Assembly: GCA_964383365.1 (NCBI GenBank)
Contig: CAYLHF010000011.1
Location: forward strand, 31,582 to 95,581
Source: CAYLHF01 sp964383365
GTDB lineage: Bacteria > Bacteroidota > Rhodothermia > Rhodothermales > UBA10348
Length of the DNA: 64,000 nucleotides
Direction of reading: 5' to 3'
Below the pieces are notes generated by a model. It was given only the letters and a program-made list of their open reading frames with translations, searched no databases and was not told where the DNA came from. Below are positions 33,941 through 44,279 of this stretch, piece by piece (within the stretch, counting starts at the first letter, position 1; every line of letters begins with the position of its first letter). The translations under genes and the position numbers were made by a program.

Positions 33941-34918
33941 ATGGGAAACAACAGGTACTTTTATTATGATCAGGCGAGCTGCTCGTTCGTCGAGGTCAAA
34001 GAAAGTCGCGCCCGTTTTTACGGCCGAGTCGGAATGTTGGCTGTAACCGCTCTCGTCCTTGCCGGATTAATTACGCTGGGCCTCGACCAGTTCATTCGTA
34101 CCCCGCAGGAACTGGCGCTCATGGACGAAAATGAAGCTCTGATGCGTCAGTTATCCGATGTCAGCGAGCGCATCGACGATGTTTCGGGGAAACTACAACA
34201 ACTCAGTTCGGTCGATCAGAATTTGTACCGAACGATTCTTGAAGCAGAGCCAATTTCGGGAGATGTCATGCAGGTGGGCGTAGGTGGCACCGATCCGTTC
34301 CCTGAATTTCAGGGGTTCTCTTCCTCGACCCGCGGTTTACTCGAATCGACCTCGACACAGATCGAAGAGCTGGAACGCAAGATTACGCTACAGGGAGATT
34401 CTTACCGGGAGTTGACCGTACTCGCTTCCGAGCACGAAACTGCTCTTGAGGAGATGCCGGCACTCATTCCCGCCGACGGACCCATTGTGTCCGGATATGG
34501 AATGCGTTTTCATCCGGTCCTTAAAGTCAGTCGAATGCATTATGGACTCGACATTCACGTTCCACGCGGTACTGAGGTGGAATCGGCGGGTGATGGTGTG
34601 ATCCTGCAGGTTGGAGTGGGTTCAGGATTTGGTAACTTTATCAAGGTACAGCATCCCACGGCCGGTTACGTAACCATCTATGCGCATCTGAAGAAGGCTG
34701 CCAAAGGAATTCGCAGAGGAGTCCACGTGAAAAGGGGTGACCTCATCGCCTACAGTGGAAATACAGGTCTTACGTCGGCCCCTCACTTGCATTACGAAGT
34801 CCACGACCGCTCGGGGCGTGCGCTTAACCCGATTTATTTCCTGGCCCCAAGTATGACTCCGACTGCGTATCACAAACTGCTGGAAGAGACCGATCGGACA
34901 ACCAGTTCACTGGACTAG
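33941..34918 (+). CDS. M23 (LytM) family metallopeptidase, membrane-anchored
   Basis: Peptidoglycan endopeptidase or cell-separation factor. A short cytoplasmic N-terminus is followed by one membrane helix (about 30-48) and a coiled coil (about 56-170). The M23 domain occupies about 178-315 with zinc ligands His200 and Asp204 in HYGLD and His284 in HLHYE, plus His282. All active-site residues are present, so it is probably active rather than an EnvC-like activator. This topology (TM, coiled coil, M23) is common in Bacteroidota. Starts at the ATG at 33941. Confidence 0.92.
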   Translation: MGNNRYFYYDQASCSFVEVKESRARFYGRVGMLAVTALVLAGLITLGLDQFIRTPQELALMDENEALMRQLSDVSERIDDVSGKLQQLSSVDQNLYRTILEAEPISGDVMQVGVGGTDPFPEFQGFSSSTRGLLESTSTQIEELERKITLQGDSYRELTVLASEHETALEEMPALIPADGPIVSGYGMRFHPVLKVSRMHYGLDIHVPRGTEVESAGDGVILQVGVGSGFGNFIKVQHPTAGYVTIYAHLKKAAKGIRRGVHVKRGDLIAYSGNTGLTSAPHLHYEVHDRSGRALNPIYFLAPSMTPTAYHKLLEETDRTTSSLD

Positions 34919-35102
34919 AACGCCGCGACCACCCGGTGAGCAAAGTTTCCGCGTTCTTATTCGTTCGATTCCAGATTGAATTCGAGTTTTCTTACGCTTT
35001 CTACGGGGCTTCACACAATTGGGCTCCGGTCGCTTGATTTTATCGGCATAAGACCCTATCGTCCCTGCCAATACGTCAACCGCGAACTGTTTCCACCGAT
35101 CA

Positions 35103-35321
35103 ATGTACTGGACTCTGGATCTTGCTTCCCATCTCGAGGATGCACCCTGGCCCGCGACCCGAGAAGAGTTGCTGGATTACGCTGAGCGTACCGGAGCTCC
35201 CGTTGAGGTTATGGACAATCTCAAGGAGACAGAAGACGACGGAGAACCCTACGAAAGTATAGAGGAGTTATGGCCGGACTACCCTACGGCCGACGACGAT
35301 TTCTACTTCGAGGAAGAGTAG
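35103..35321 (+). CDS. DUF2795 family small acidic protein
   Basis: A 72-residue acidic protein highly typical of Bacteroidota. It begins MYWTLDLASHLEDAPWPATR and contains ELLDYAERTGAP and SIEELWPDYP, followed by an acidic tail. I recognise the family (DUF2795) but its function is unknown. It sits between the M23 peptidase and the TamL-like gene. Confidence 0.87.
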   Translation: MYWTLDLASHLEDAPWPATREELLDYAERTGAPVEVMDNLKETEDDGEPYESIEELWPDYPTADDDFYFEEE

Positions 35322-35401
35322 CCCGTTTCGCTGGCGGACTCACCGGGTATGATATATTCGGTGGTCATCTGATCCTGTCTCTCAATTCCTTCTACAGTTC
35401 G

Positions 35402-37882
35402 GTGATCCGTTGCCGAAGATGTGCTTCTGTGTCCATCCGGATGTGCTTCGTCGCCCTATCCGTTGTAGTCCTGACGACAGACCCGGTGACTGCCCAGGAT
35501 TCCCGTCCGAACGACGCAACGGAAAACGAGAGTCAGCTTCTGGTCGCCAGTGTTTCCTACGACGGAAATCCTTTCTTCGATGCCGAACAACTCGATCTGC
35601 ACGTCCGGACGAAAGCTAATCGGCGGCTCCTCGGCATCCCCGGGTTTACGTGGTGGTTATGGTTATACCAATTTGGAGACAAGACCCTGGGAGGTCGACT
35701 TGGAAAGGCATTTCGGGCCTCCGGCGAACCTCCGGCCTATCTCGATTCAACTATTGTCGCAACGGATGCCGAACGACTGAGACTCTTTTACGCCGATGAA
35801 GGCTTTCGATTGGCCACGGTAAATTATGACGTCTCGACCATTGAGAATACAGACCGGGTTCGCGTGTCGTTCCGGATCGAGTCTGGTCCACCAACGTGGA
35901 TACGGACGTTGCGCTACAATGGCCTTGACAATCTTTCGACAGAACAACAGCTCGACGTTGTTCGAGAGTCGCTCCTCAAACCGGAATCTCTGGACGAAAA
36001 CGATCCACTGGTCTACCATCCCAGGCAACAGCGCTATTCCGTCCCGACCCTGGTCGAGGAAGGTCGTCGACTCATGGGGATGCTGCGAAATCAGGGATAC
36101 GCATCGGTCAACAGAGAATCCATCCATGCAGTTATCTACGATCAAACGCCGGATTCATTTGATGTTACGATCGATGTAAAGCTGGGACCCAGGTATCGAT
36201 TCGGCGATCTACGTTTCGATGTGTCGGGTCCGGGCGCAGATTCGGCAAGAAAGAATTTCCGCATGGATCTTGAATCGTTTGAAGAGAACATTGCCGGCGG
36301 TACGATGGAGGCTGATTTCGTGGGCGTCAAGAAACTCGACTTCGACCTGATAACGAAAGCCCTTCAGTTCCATCCAGGAGACTGGTATGATCGAAGTAAA
36401 CTACTCGCGACCAAGCGACGCCTCGACGCAACGGGAGTATTCGCGTTTTCAGAGATTCTCAGTGGTGCCGCGGATACGACACGAGGGGCGTTCTCAGGTC
36501 CTACGCGACTCAATCATCAGTTTTCGCTTCGTACTCGTCCCCGCCATCAGGTGCGGTTTCAGACTTTTATGCTCCAGAGAACAGGGGCGCTGGCAGATTC
36601 GGATAATGAACTCGGTACCGGTCTGAGTGTGACATACAATAACTTGAATCTGTTCGGGGGAGGAGAATCGTTTCAGTTCAAGAGTACGGGAAGTATCGCA
36701 GCAGATGTCGGAGGAAAAGGAGGGTTTACATCTACCCAGTTCGAAGTAGCCAGCAGTCTGGCGTATCCATACCTGGTCTTTCCGTTCGGAAAATTCGATC
36801 GAAAACTCAATCTGTATGACGCCCGGACACGCGTCTCCTTATCGCTCCTCGTTGCCAGAAGAGATGCCCTCCGCCTTGTGCTGCGCGGCCGTGGATCGGC
36901 CAGGGTTCGATATGAACTTCGTCACACGCAGAACTTCTCTTCCCTGATAGACGTGGTCGATATCACGGTCAGTAACCCTGACACACTGGACGGCTTCCAA
37001 CGCATTTTTTTGAATGACATCCTTAATTCCGTATCGGATCCGATCCAGAGGGCCCAAATAATAGAGGATTATACCGTTCCCCAGTTCAATAACGCCCTCC
37101 GATATACCTTTCGAGCGGCTCGTCTCGATCCATTCAGGAGGGAAAACGGCTACAGCCATGAGGCCTCGATCGAATGGGGGGGCAACCTCGGATATCTCCT
37201 GGATCGATTCGTCTACACGCCGGGAAAAGTCGAAGGTAGCCTGCCGGGATTGCCTTTTTTTCGTGGGCGTGCGTCGGGTAACCGGATGATTTATCGACAG
37301 TATATCCGATTGTCGGCTGACTTGAGACGATTCATTCGCCTGACCAGTAGGTCTGTCTTCGCCTGGAAGCTCATTCTGGGTTTTGCCCAACCACTGGGAC
37401 AGGCTCGCGTCATTCCATTCGACCGACGCTTTTACAGCGGAGGAGCATCGAGTGTCCGGGCCTGGCGTTTACGGGAACTTGGACCGGGCGGGGCCTCATT
37501 TGCCAACGCTACAGATTCCGTGCGTACCGGATCTACCAACCTGCTCGGCGGAGACATCAAACTGGAGGGAAGCCTCGAGTGGCGTCAGACATTTATTAGA
37601 AATTTGTTCGCTGCACGCTGGATTTTCGCTCTGTTTGCAGACGCGGGAAACGTCTGGTTTGGTCCCAGAAATCCGGGTACGAAGTCGGGGAGATTCAGAC
37701 TCCAGGGATTCCTCAGCGAACTCGGTGTCGGAAGCGGGTTTGGAGTTCGCCTCGCATGGGACTATCTGATCATCCGGTTTGATTTCGCGTATAAAGTGCA
37801 TGATCCGCTACGGAGAGGAGAAATTTTTCCCGATGGCTTCCGAAAGCCTGTCGTCCAGTTCGGTATCGGACACACGTTCTGA
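35402..37882 (+). CDS. tamL: TamL-like Omp85 outer-membrane assembly protein
   Basis: BamA/TamA superfamily protein implicated in outer-membrane protein or lipid transport. I place the start at the GTG at 35402 (826 residues), which gives a signal peptide with a basic n-region (IRCRRCASVSIR) ending near TAQ; an ATG at 35441 is an alternative. POTRA-like repeats cover about 45-380. The 16-strand barrel follows, with the conserved loop-6-like motif YSGGASSVRAWRLRELGPGG, which matches TamL of Bacteroidota, and a C-terminal strand ending in Phe. No lipobox is visible, unlike typical TamL. A TamB partner gene is not in the window. Confidence 0.85.
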   Translation: MIRCRRCASVSIRMCFVALSVVVLTTDPVTAQDSRPNDATENESQLLVASVSYDGNPFFDAEQLDLHVRTKANRRLLGIPGFTWWLWLYQFGDKTLGGRLGKAFRASGEPPAYLDSTIVATDAERLRLFYADEGFRLATVNYDVSTIENTDRVRVSFRIESGPPTWIRTLRYNGLDNLSTEQQLDVVRESLLKPESLDENDPLVYHPRQQRYSVPTLVEEGRRLMGMLRNQGYASVNRESIHAVIYDQTPDSFDVTIDVKLGPRYRFGDLRFDVSGPGADSARKNFRMDLESFEENIAGGTMEADFVGVKKLDFDLITKALQFHPGDWYDRSKLLATKRRLDATGVFAFSEILSGAADTTRGAFSGPTRLNHQFSLRTRPRHQVRFQTFMLQRTGALADSDNELGTGLSVTYNNLNLFGGGESFQFKSTGSIAADVGGKGGFTSTQFEVASSLAYPYLVFPFGKFDRKLNLYDARTRVSLSLLVARRDALRLVLRGRGSARVRYELRHTQNFSSLIDVVDITVSNPDTLDGFQRIFLNDILNSVSDPIQRAQIIEDYTVPQFNNALRYTFRAARLDPFRRENGYSHEASIEWGGNLGYLLDRFVYTPGKVEGSLPGLPFFRGRASGNRMIYRQYIRLSADLRRFIRLTSRSVFAWKLILGFAQPLGQARVIPFDRRFYSGGASSVRAWRLRELGPGGASFANATDSVRTGSTNLLGGDIKLEGSLEWRQTFIRNLFAARWIFALFADAGNVWFGPRNPGTKSGRFRLQGFLSELGVGSGFGVRLAWDYLIIRFDFAYKVHDPLRRGEIFPDGFRKPVVQFGIGHTF

Positions 37883-37909
37883 CCTCATTCACCCCATTAG
37901 TGGCCTGTT

Positions 37910-39316
37910 TTGAAAAAAGGATCTGAACTGACCCTCGAAGTCGAAAAATTTGCTGACCGGGGCAAGTCCATCGCACGCGTAGATGGGTACGTCATCTTCA
38001 TCAATGGCGGCGTTCCGGGTGACCAATTACGGGTCCGCGTGACCAAGCGGAAAAAGAAGTTTGCCGAGGCGGTCCCGATCGAGATCATCGAGGCGTCACC
38101 GAGGCGAATAGAGGCCGTCTGTGATTATTTCGGGGTCTGTGGAGGCTGTAAGTGGCAACACGTTGCGTACGAGGCGCAGCTTGAAGCCAAGCGTCAGTCT
38201 GTTCAGGAGGCGTTCACACACCACGGAGGGATCGACAATATAGTCGTCGAACCCACGATAGCGGCCGACCCCGTTTTTCGGTACCGAAACAAGATGGAGT
38301 TTTCGTTCAGTGCCGAACGCTGGCTGACCTCGGATGAGATCGCTTCCGGCAAGACATTCGACACGTCGTTCGCTCTCGGACTCCACGTCCCCGGTAATTT
38401 CAACAAGGTGCTGGATCTGGAATCGTGTCATCTCCACTCCGAGCTCGGTGTTCGGATCGTCAATGCGGTCCGGCGTTTTGCCCTCGAGAAAGAATGGCGT
38501 CCTTGGCACATCCGCAGACATACCGGATACCTGAGACATCTGGTATTGCGGCAGGCTGCCAGGACGGATGACTTCATGGTCAATGTCGTGACGAGCGGAT
38601 TTGTGGAAGACCGCATGTCGGCACTCTCCGAGATGTTTCAGCAACAGTTTCCGGAGATTACCACATTGGTCAACACCATCAACAGCGGTGTCGCACAGAC
38701 CGCTTTCGGAGAAGAGGTGCATACGATTTACGGATCGGGTGTTATTCGGGACATGATCGGCCCGCATACATTTGAGATTGCCTCGAATGCGTTCTTCCAG
38801 ACCAATACGCATCAGGCGCAGAAACTATACGATGTAGTCGCTGAATTCGCCGAGTTCAAGAACACAGATTTCGTGTATGACCTGTATTCCGGAGCGGGTA
38901 CGATCTCCATTTACGTCGCGGATCAGGTCGAAAAAGTGCTCGGGGTTGAATTGATCGAAGAAGCCGTTCAAAACGCCCGTGCCAACGCGCTATCCAATGG
39001 CGTCAAAAATGTAGCGTTTGAGACGGGAGATATGATGCGACTCTTCAAAGAAGATTTTATTGCTGCCCACGGCCGCCCGGACGTGCTGATTGTGGACCCC
39101 CCGAGAGCGGGGATGCACCCGAAAGTGGTAGAGCAGATTCGTAGACTCCGCCCCGAACGATTCGTTTATGTCAGCTGTAACCCGCTGACGCAAGCCCGGG
39201 ATCTGAGCATGCTCGCCGACACATATGACGTGGATACGGTACGCCCTGTGGACCTTTTCCCCCATACCTATCATATCGAGAGCGTTGCCAAATTGCATCT
39301 TAAAGAGATTTCCTGA
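37910..39316 (+). CDS. rlmD: 23S rRNA (uracil-5-)-methyltransferase RlmD/RumA family
   Basis: SAM-dependent m5U methyltransferase of rRNA. The 468 residues begin at a TTG at 37910. A TRAM RNA-binding domain spans about 1-65. The iron-sulfur cluster motif is C71, C77, C80 (CDYFGVCGGC), with a further Cys in LDLESCHLH. The SAM site is YDLYSGAGTIS, the catalytic nucleophile is in VSCNP and the general base region is IVDPPRAGMHP. The exact target uridine cannot be told from sequence alone. Confidence 0.92.
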   Translation: MKKGSELTLEVEKFADRGKSIARVDGYVIFINGGVPGDQLRVRVTKRKKKFAEAVPIEIIEASPRRIEAVCDYFGVCGGCKWQHVAYEAQLEAKRQSVQEAFTHHGGIDNIVVEPTIAADPVFRYRNKMEFSFSAERWLTSDEIASGKTFDTSFALGLHVPGNFNKVLDLESCHLHSELGVRIVNAVRRFALEKEWRPWHIRRHTGYLRHLVLRQAARTDDFMVNVVTSGFVEDRMSALSEMFQQQFPEITTLVNTINSGVAQTAFGEEVHTIYGSGVIRDMIGPHTFEIASNAFFQTNTHQAQKLYDVVAEFAEFKNTDFVYDLYSGAGTISIYVADQVEKVLGVELIEEAVQNARANALSNGVKNVAFETGDMMRLFKEDFIAAHGRPDVLIVDPPRAGMHPKVVEQIRRLRPERFVYVSCNPLTQARDLSMLADTYDVDTVRPVDLFPHTYHIESVAKLHLKEIS

Positions 39317-39325
39317 TCGCTTCAA

Positions 39326-40321
39326 ATGCAGGACTTTGGCAACTATACCGCATTTGTAACTGGAGGGACCGGATTCGTCGGGAGTCATCTCGTAGAGCTT
39401 CTCCTTTCGTCGGGTTTCCGCGAGGTACGCTGTCTCGTGCGTTCGTCATCCATATATCTGGATGATCTGCCCGTTGTGCGCATACCTGGCTCCCTCGAGA
39501 ACGTTGACTCGCTCAGAAAAGGGGTTCGAGGAGCCGATTATGTCTTTCACGTTGCTGCCCTTACACGGTCGAAAATCTGGGATGATTTTGTACGGGCCAA
39601 TATCGACGCGACGTCCGCACTTCTGGATGTGGTCGAGCAGTCAGGGCCCGGAGTAAAAAAAGTTGTTATTACCAGCAGCCTGGCGGCGGTCGGATCGTGC
39701 GATACTGCCTCTGCCGATGAGACGGCACCACTCCGCCCCGTGAGTATGTACGGACGAAGCAAGGCGGAAATGGAACGCGAACTCCGGAATCGGAAAAGTC
39801 CGCCACCTTTCGTTATCGTGCGTCCACCCGCCGTTTACGGCCCGCGCGAGAAAGACATTTACACATTTTTCAGGGCGGTCCGGAGCGGGATCTGTCCGAT
39901 CGTCGGAGATTCGAAAAAGACGGCGTTGAGCCTGGTTCACGTATCGGACCTGGTGACGGGAATGCTGCAGGCTGCGGTTTCTCCGAAATCCGACGGAGGA
40001 ACGTTTTTTCTGGGAAGTCCACTCGATTACAGTTGGGCAGAAATTCGCGATGCCACCGCGACGGCGCTCGGAAGAAGGACGCTGACGATCCCTCTCCCTC
40101 GCGCAGTAGTCCCATATATCGGGATCGCATCTGAATTCTTCGGTCATCTCCTGGGGACATATCCTCCACTCAATCGTGAGAAGGCCCGTGAGATTGTGGA
40201 GGCGTGTACCATGTGCGACAGCAGTCTTGCCCGAGCCACGTTCGGATATTCCCCCTCAGTCGACCTGTGGGAAGGAATTCGTACGACTATCGAATGGTAT
40301 AGACAAAACGACCTGCTCTAG
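39326..40321 (+). CDS. NAD-dependent epimerase/dehydratase (extended SDR)
   Basis: A 331-residue Rossmann-fold protein. It has the cofactor motif TGGTGFVGSH near residue 13, and the catalytic pair in MYGRSKAEME (YxxxK) with the upstream Ser in VVITSSLAAVGS. It resembles dihydroflavonol reductase-like or hopanoid-associated sugar epimerase-like proteins. Substrate unknown. It starts nine bases after rlmD, so the two are probably cotranscribed. Confidence 0.88.
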   Translation: MQDFGNYTAFVTGGTGFVGSHLVELLLSSGFREVRCLVRSSSIYLDDLPVVRIPGSLENVDSLRKGVRGADYVFHVAALTRSKIWDDFVRANIDATSALLDVVEQSGPGVKKVVITSSLAAVGSCDTASADETAPLRPVSMYGRSKAEMERELRNRKSPPPFVIVRPPAVYGPREKDIYTFFRAVRSGICPIVGDSKKTALSLVHVSDLVTGMLQAAVSPKSDGGTFFLGSPLDYSWAEIRDATATALGRRTLTIPLPRAVVPYIGIASEFFGHLLGTYPPLNREKAREIVEACTMCDSSLARATFGYSPSVDLWEGIRTTIEWYRQNDLL

Positions 40322-40515
40322 GACGTGACGCTGCGGAGCCCGTACCATACCGAAAATCGTACGTCGGGCATGTGGGAATACCGTCCATAAGCACGGATGG
40401 TTACCACTCCGGTAATCGCTCTCAGATAATCATCCGGGGAATCCTAACGGAGACGTAATCGTTATCTGACTCCCTTTCTTGGACACCATTCATCCGCGTA
40501 GCGGGACCCACCACT

Positions 40516-43500
40516 GTGAGTACACTTGGATTCAACACCGGATACGTCGAAGATCTGTATCGACAATTTCTTGATAATCCCGCCAGTGTCGGCGAAAGTT
40601 GGCAGGAGTTTTTCGCTGACTACCGGCCTGGAGAATCATTTGTAGCCGTATCCCCCGAGGCACGTCCCGAGACCGCACCCCCCGCCGAGCCACAGCCTGC
40701 ATCCGATCGGCCAACCGACGAACAACCTGTAGTCGTGGACCGAACAGAGCGTCGGCCTGCCGGCATCGCCCGGTCACAGAAAGAAACGGCGCCACCGCCC
40801 ACCCATCCCGATACAGAGGAAAAGCCGATTCGTGGACCCGCAGCGAAGATTGCGGAGAATATGACCGCGAGCCTCGGAGTACCGACGGCCACATCTGTAC
40901 GACAGATACCGGTCAAGTTGATGGCCGAGAATCGGCGGTTGATAAACGATCATCAGCAGCACGTTGGAGGTCATAAAGTCTCCTTTACGCATATCATTGC
41001 GTATGCCATCGTTCAGGGGCTGAAACGACATCCGAATATGAACACAACGTTTCGGAGTGCTGATGGAAACGGCATCCATGTTATTCCTTCATCGGTCAAT
41101 CTGGGCCTCGCCATCGACATCGAAAAACGGGGCAAACGAACCCTCGTTGTGCCCGCTATCAAGAAGGCAGACACGATGACTTTCGCCCAGCTACTGGGCG
41201 CATACAACAATATCGTCCGGCGATCCCGTGAAAACCGGTTGGAAATAGCAGATTTCCAGGGTACGACGGCGACCATCACGAATCCCGGAATGATCGGAAC
41301 GGGACTGAGCGTACCGAGACTCATGCCCGGACAGGGCGTTATCGTCGGGATTGGATCGATCGGCTACCCACCCCAGTATTTTTCGGTCCCGGACAAGCGG
41401 ATGAACCGGTCGGGGATTTCTCAGGTTATGTCAATCACATCGACCTATGACCACCGGGTTATTCAGGGCGCCGAAAGTGGAGCCTTTCTGGCCTATGTTG
41501 AACAGCTTCTGCGCGGCGAGCACGAATTCTACGAAACGGTCTTCTCGTCTCTGACTATTCCGTACCAGCCCTTTGTTCTTGCATCGGATTCGACACCCAG
41601 TCTGGGCATTTCGGATCGATCATCCGAGCTCGATGTCATTCATAAACAAGCGAGCGTCTTACAACTGATCCGCGCTTTTCGAGTCCGGGGACATCTTCAG
41701 GCGGACGTAAATCCCCTCGGATATGAATGGCAATATCACCCGGAGTTGGATCCTGCAACATATGGGATGACCATCTGGGATTTAGACCGCGAGTTTGTTA
41801 CGGGAGGACTCGGAGGCCGTGACATGCTCTCGTTCCGGGAGATTCTGAACACGCTTCGAACGACGTACACACGAGAGGTCGGAATCGAATTCATGCACAT
41901 ATCGGACCCCGGGGAGAAGTCGTGGCTGGAAGGACGCATGGAATGTCTGGAGGCGCAGCGAACCATCACGGAAGAAGAGGAAATTCGAATGCTCCAGATG
42001 CTGAATTCGGCCGAAGCATTCGAAACGTTTCTACACACCAAGTATATAGGGCACAAGCGATTCTCTCTCGAAGGATCCGAGACGATCGTCCCGGTACTGG
42101 ATCGAATTCTGTCCGATGCTGCCGAGTCCCGTGTTAGCGAAGTAGTCATCGGCATGGCCCATCGCGGACGACTGAACGTACTTGCAAACATCCTGGGGAA
42201 ACCATACCAGGTGATTTTCTCTGAATTCGAGGGCAGCCTGGACCCGAACACCACACAGGGATCAGGAGATGTCAAGTATCACCTGGGAGCAACAGGGGTA
42301 CATGAGGCGCCGGGGGGACAATCCATATCAGTCGTGCTCGCCTCCAATCCGAGTCACCTCGAGGCAGTCAATCCCGTGGTCGAGGGCATGGTTCGGGCAA
42401 AGCAGGAATGCCTGGAAGACGAGGCCTCTGAAATCCCGGGGAACGAGAGTCAGGATAGCATCATACCCATTCTGATCCACGGTGACGCTGCATTCGCAGG
42501 ACAGGGAGTCGTTGCAGAAACCCTTCAGCTGAGCCAGCTCAACGGGTATTCCACCGGAGGAACCATTCATCTCATCATTAACAACCAGATCGGTTTCACG
42601 GCCGGACCCGATGAGTCACGGAGTTCGAACTACGCGACGGACAGTGCCCGGATGATTCAGGCACCCATTTTCCACGTCAATGGCGACGACCCGGAAGCCT
42701 GTGTCCGTGTGGCCCGGATGGCCCTCGATTATCGCCAGGAATTCAATAAGGATGTCGTGATCGACATGCTCTGTTATCGGGTTCGAGGTCATAATGAAGG
42801 GGACGAACCGAAATACACACAGCCCCTCCTGTACAAAAAAATTGAAACCAAGCGGTCGGTTCGAAAACTCTATACCGAGCGACTCCTGAGGCGGGGAGAT
42901 ATGACACCGTCGTCCGCCGAGGAGATGCTGGACGACTTTCGTTCGCAACTCCAGAACGCGTTTGAGAAAACCAAAGAGTTGCACGATCGCGAAGCACCCA
43001 GGGAAGTCATATTGACGCGACACAGAGACACGGACCCTCAAATTGAGGACGTTCCTACTGCAGCCCCTGAGGATGCCATCCTGTCGACAGTTCGTGCACT
43101 CACGCGGTTTCCGGACGGGTTCAGCGTCCACAAGAAGCTTCGCCGACAGTTCGAGCGTCGCGAAAAAATCTATTTGGACGACCGGAAAATTGACTGGGGA
43201 TTCGCGGAGGCCCTGGCGTTCGGAACGATTCTACTGGATGGAACCTGTATTCGATTGAGTGGACAGGATTCGCGTCGGGGAACGTTCAGTTCCAGACACG
43301 CAGTCGTCGTCGACCAGGAAACGAATGACATCTACATTCCGCTGAACCATATTTCGGACTCGCAGGTCAGATTGAAAATATTTGACAGCCTCCTGTCGGA
43401 ATATGCAGCGTGTGGATTCGAGTACGGCTACTCCGTCTCCCGCCCGGAAGCACTGGTGTTGTGGGAAGCCCAGTTTGGTGATTTTGCGAATGGGGCTCAG

Positions 43501-44232
43501 ATCATATTCGATCAGTTCCTCTCGGCGGCACAGGAAAAATGGGGACAATTCAGTAGTCTGGTTCTGCTTCTACCGCATGGATTTGAAGGACAGGGACCGG
43601 AACATTCGTCTGCTCGCCTGGAGCGATTCCTGCAGATGTGTGCGGAGGGCAACTTGACCGTATGTTCGTTCTCGACTCCGGCGAATTATTTTCACGCGCT
43701 GCGTCGACAGGCACGGCCTGAAGTCAAGACCCCGCTGGTGGTCATGGCACCGAAGAGCATGCTTCGGCACCCGAGGGTCCAGTCTCGTCCCGAAGATCTA
43801 TTCGACGGTGGATTTCAGACGGCGATTACCACCGAAAAGCCGGGGTCGGAAACGCAGCGACACGTGTTCTGTGGAGGAAAAGTATACTTCGACCTGATTG
43901 AAGCCCTCGAAGCAGATTCTTCGCTCGACGGACGCATTGCTGTCACGCGTCTGGAGCAGATGTATCCATTCCCCCACGAAGCCGTCCTCGAGCAACTCGC
44001 CATGTTGAGACCTGAAACCAGTGTTATCTGGCTTCAGGAAGAACCGGAAAACATGGGAGCATGGACATTCGTTCGCGACCGATTCAATCGGTTGTTGAAC
44101 AAGAAGAGTCTCAGGCCCATACACTATGTTGGCCGGCCCGCGTCGGCATCGCCTGCCACAGGAAGTGCACACGTCCATCACGCCGAGCAGGAGGCGATCA
44201 TTCGGGAAGCACTATCACTTCCCGCTGCGTAA
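40516..44232 (+). CDS. kgd: Multifunctional 2-oxoglutarate decarboxylase/dehydrogenase with fused succinyltransferase domain (Kgd type)
   Basis: TCA-cycle enzyme combining the E2o acyltransferase core and the E1o thiamine-dependent component in one chain, as in Mycobacterium and Corynebacterium (M. tuberculosis Kgd is about 1230 residues). Here 1238 residues start at a GTG. Residues 1-40 match the E1o N-terminal peptide (DLYRQFLDNPASV), followed by a Pro/Ala-rich linker. Residues about 100-340 are an E2 catalytic domain without a lipoyl domain; the active-site His313 is in DHRVIQGAES. From about 370 on is E1o, with GMAHRGRLNVL and HGDAAFAGQGVVAET (TPP binding). A separate ferredoxin-dependent system is encoded at 59284-62339. 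No lpd gene is nearby. Confidence 0.95.
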   Translation: MSTLGFNTGYVEDLYRQFLDNPASVGESWQEFFADYRPGESFVAVSPEARPETAPPAEPQPASDRPTDEQPVVVDRTERRPAGIARSQKETAPPPTHPDTEEKPIRGPAAKIAENMTASLGVPTATSVRQIPVKLMAENRRLINDHQQHVGGHKVSFTHIIAYAIVQGLKRHPNMNTTFRSADGNGIHVIPSSVNLGLAIDIEKRGKRTLVVPAIKKADTMTFAQLLGAYNNIVRRSRENRLEIADFQGTTATITNPGMIGTGLSVPRLMPGQGVIVGIGSIGYPPQYFSVPDKRMNRSGISQVMSITSTYDHRVIQGAESGAFLAYVEQLLRGEHEFYETVFSSLTIPYQPFVLASDSTPSLGISDRSSELDVIHKQASVLQLIRAFRVRGHLQADVNPLGYEWQYHPELDPATYGMTIWDLDREFVTGGLGGRDMLSFREILNTLRTTYTREVGIEFMHISDPGEKSWLEGRMECLEAQRTITEEEEIRMLQMLNSAEAFETFLHTKYIGHKRFSLEGSETIVPVLDRILSDAAESRVSEVVIGMAHRGRLNVLANILGKPYQVIFSEFEGSLDPNTTQGSGDVKYHLGATGVHEAPGGQSISVVLASNPSHLEAVNPVVEGMVRAKQECLEDEASEIPGNESQDSIIPILIHGDAAFAGQGVVAETLQLSQLNGYSTGGTIHLIINNQIGFTAGPDESRSSNYATDSARMIQAPIFHVNGDDPEACVRVARMALDYRQEFNKDVVIDMLCYRVRGHNEGDEPKYTQPLLYKKIETKRSVRKLYTERLLRRGDMTPSSAEEMLDDFRSQLQNAFEKTKELHDREAPREVILTRHRDTDPQIEDVPTAAPEDAILSTVRALTRFPDGFSVHKKLRRQFERREKIYLDDRKIDWGFAEALAFGTILLDGTCIRLSGQDSRRGTFSSRHAVVVDQETNDIYIPLNHISDSQVRLKIFDSLLSEYAACGFEYGYSVSRPEALVLWEAQFGDFANGAQIIFDQFLSAAQEKWGQFSSLVLLLPHGFEGQGPEHSSARLERFLQMCAEGNLTVCSFSTPANYFHALRRQARPEVKTPLVVMAPKSMLRHPRVQSRPEDLFDGGFQTAITTEKPGSETQRHVFCGGKVYFDLIEALEADSSLDGRIAVTRLEQMYPFPHEAVLEQLAMLRPETSVIWLQEEPENMGAWTFVRDRFNRLLNKKSLRPIHYVGRPASASPATGSAHVHHAEQEAIIREALSLPAA

Positions 44233-44279
44233 CTTGGGGTGATCAAATTTCCTTTTTCAATTCATGGAAGCTGAGTGCT

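Noticed and set aside
34919..35102. tRNA-like TTCGATTCC motif in the space after the M23 gene
   Set aside because: No acceptor stem, anticodon arm or CCA-side pairing could be built around it.
35270..35401. tamL start at the ATG at 35270
   Set aside because: It overlaps the DUF2795 gene in another frame and would bury the signal peptide; the GTG at 35402 gives a normal exported N-terminus.
44061..44279. N-terminal extension of the M3 peptidase into the kgd gene
   Set aside because: The frame is open by chance over the kgd 3' end; the ATG at 44280 provides a lipoprotein signal peptide.
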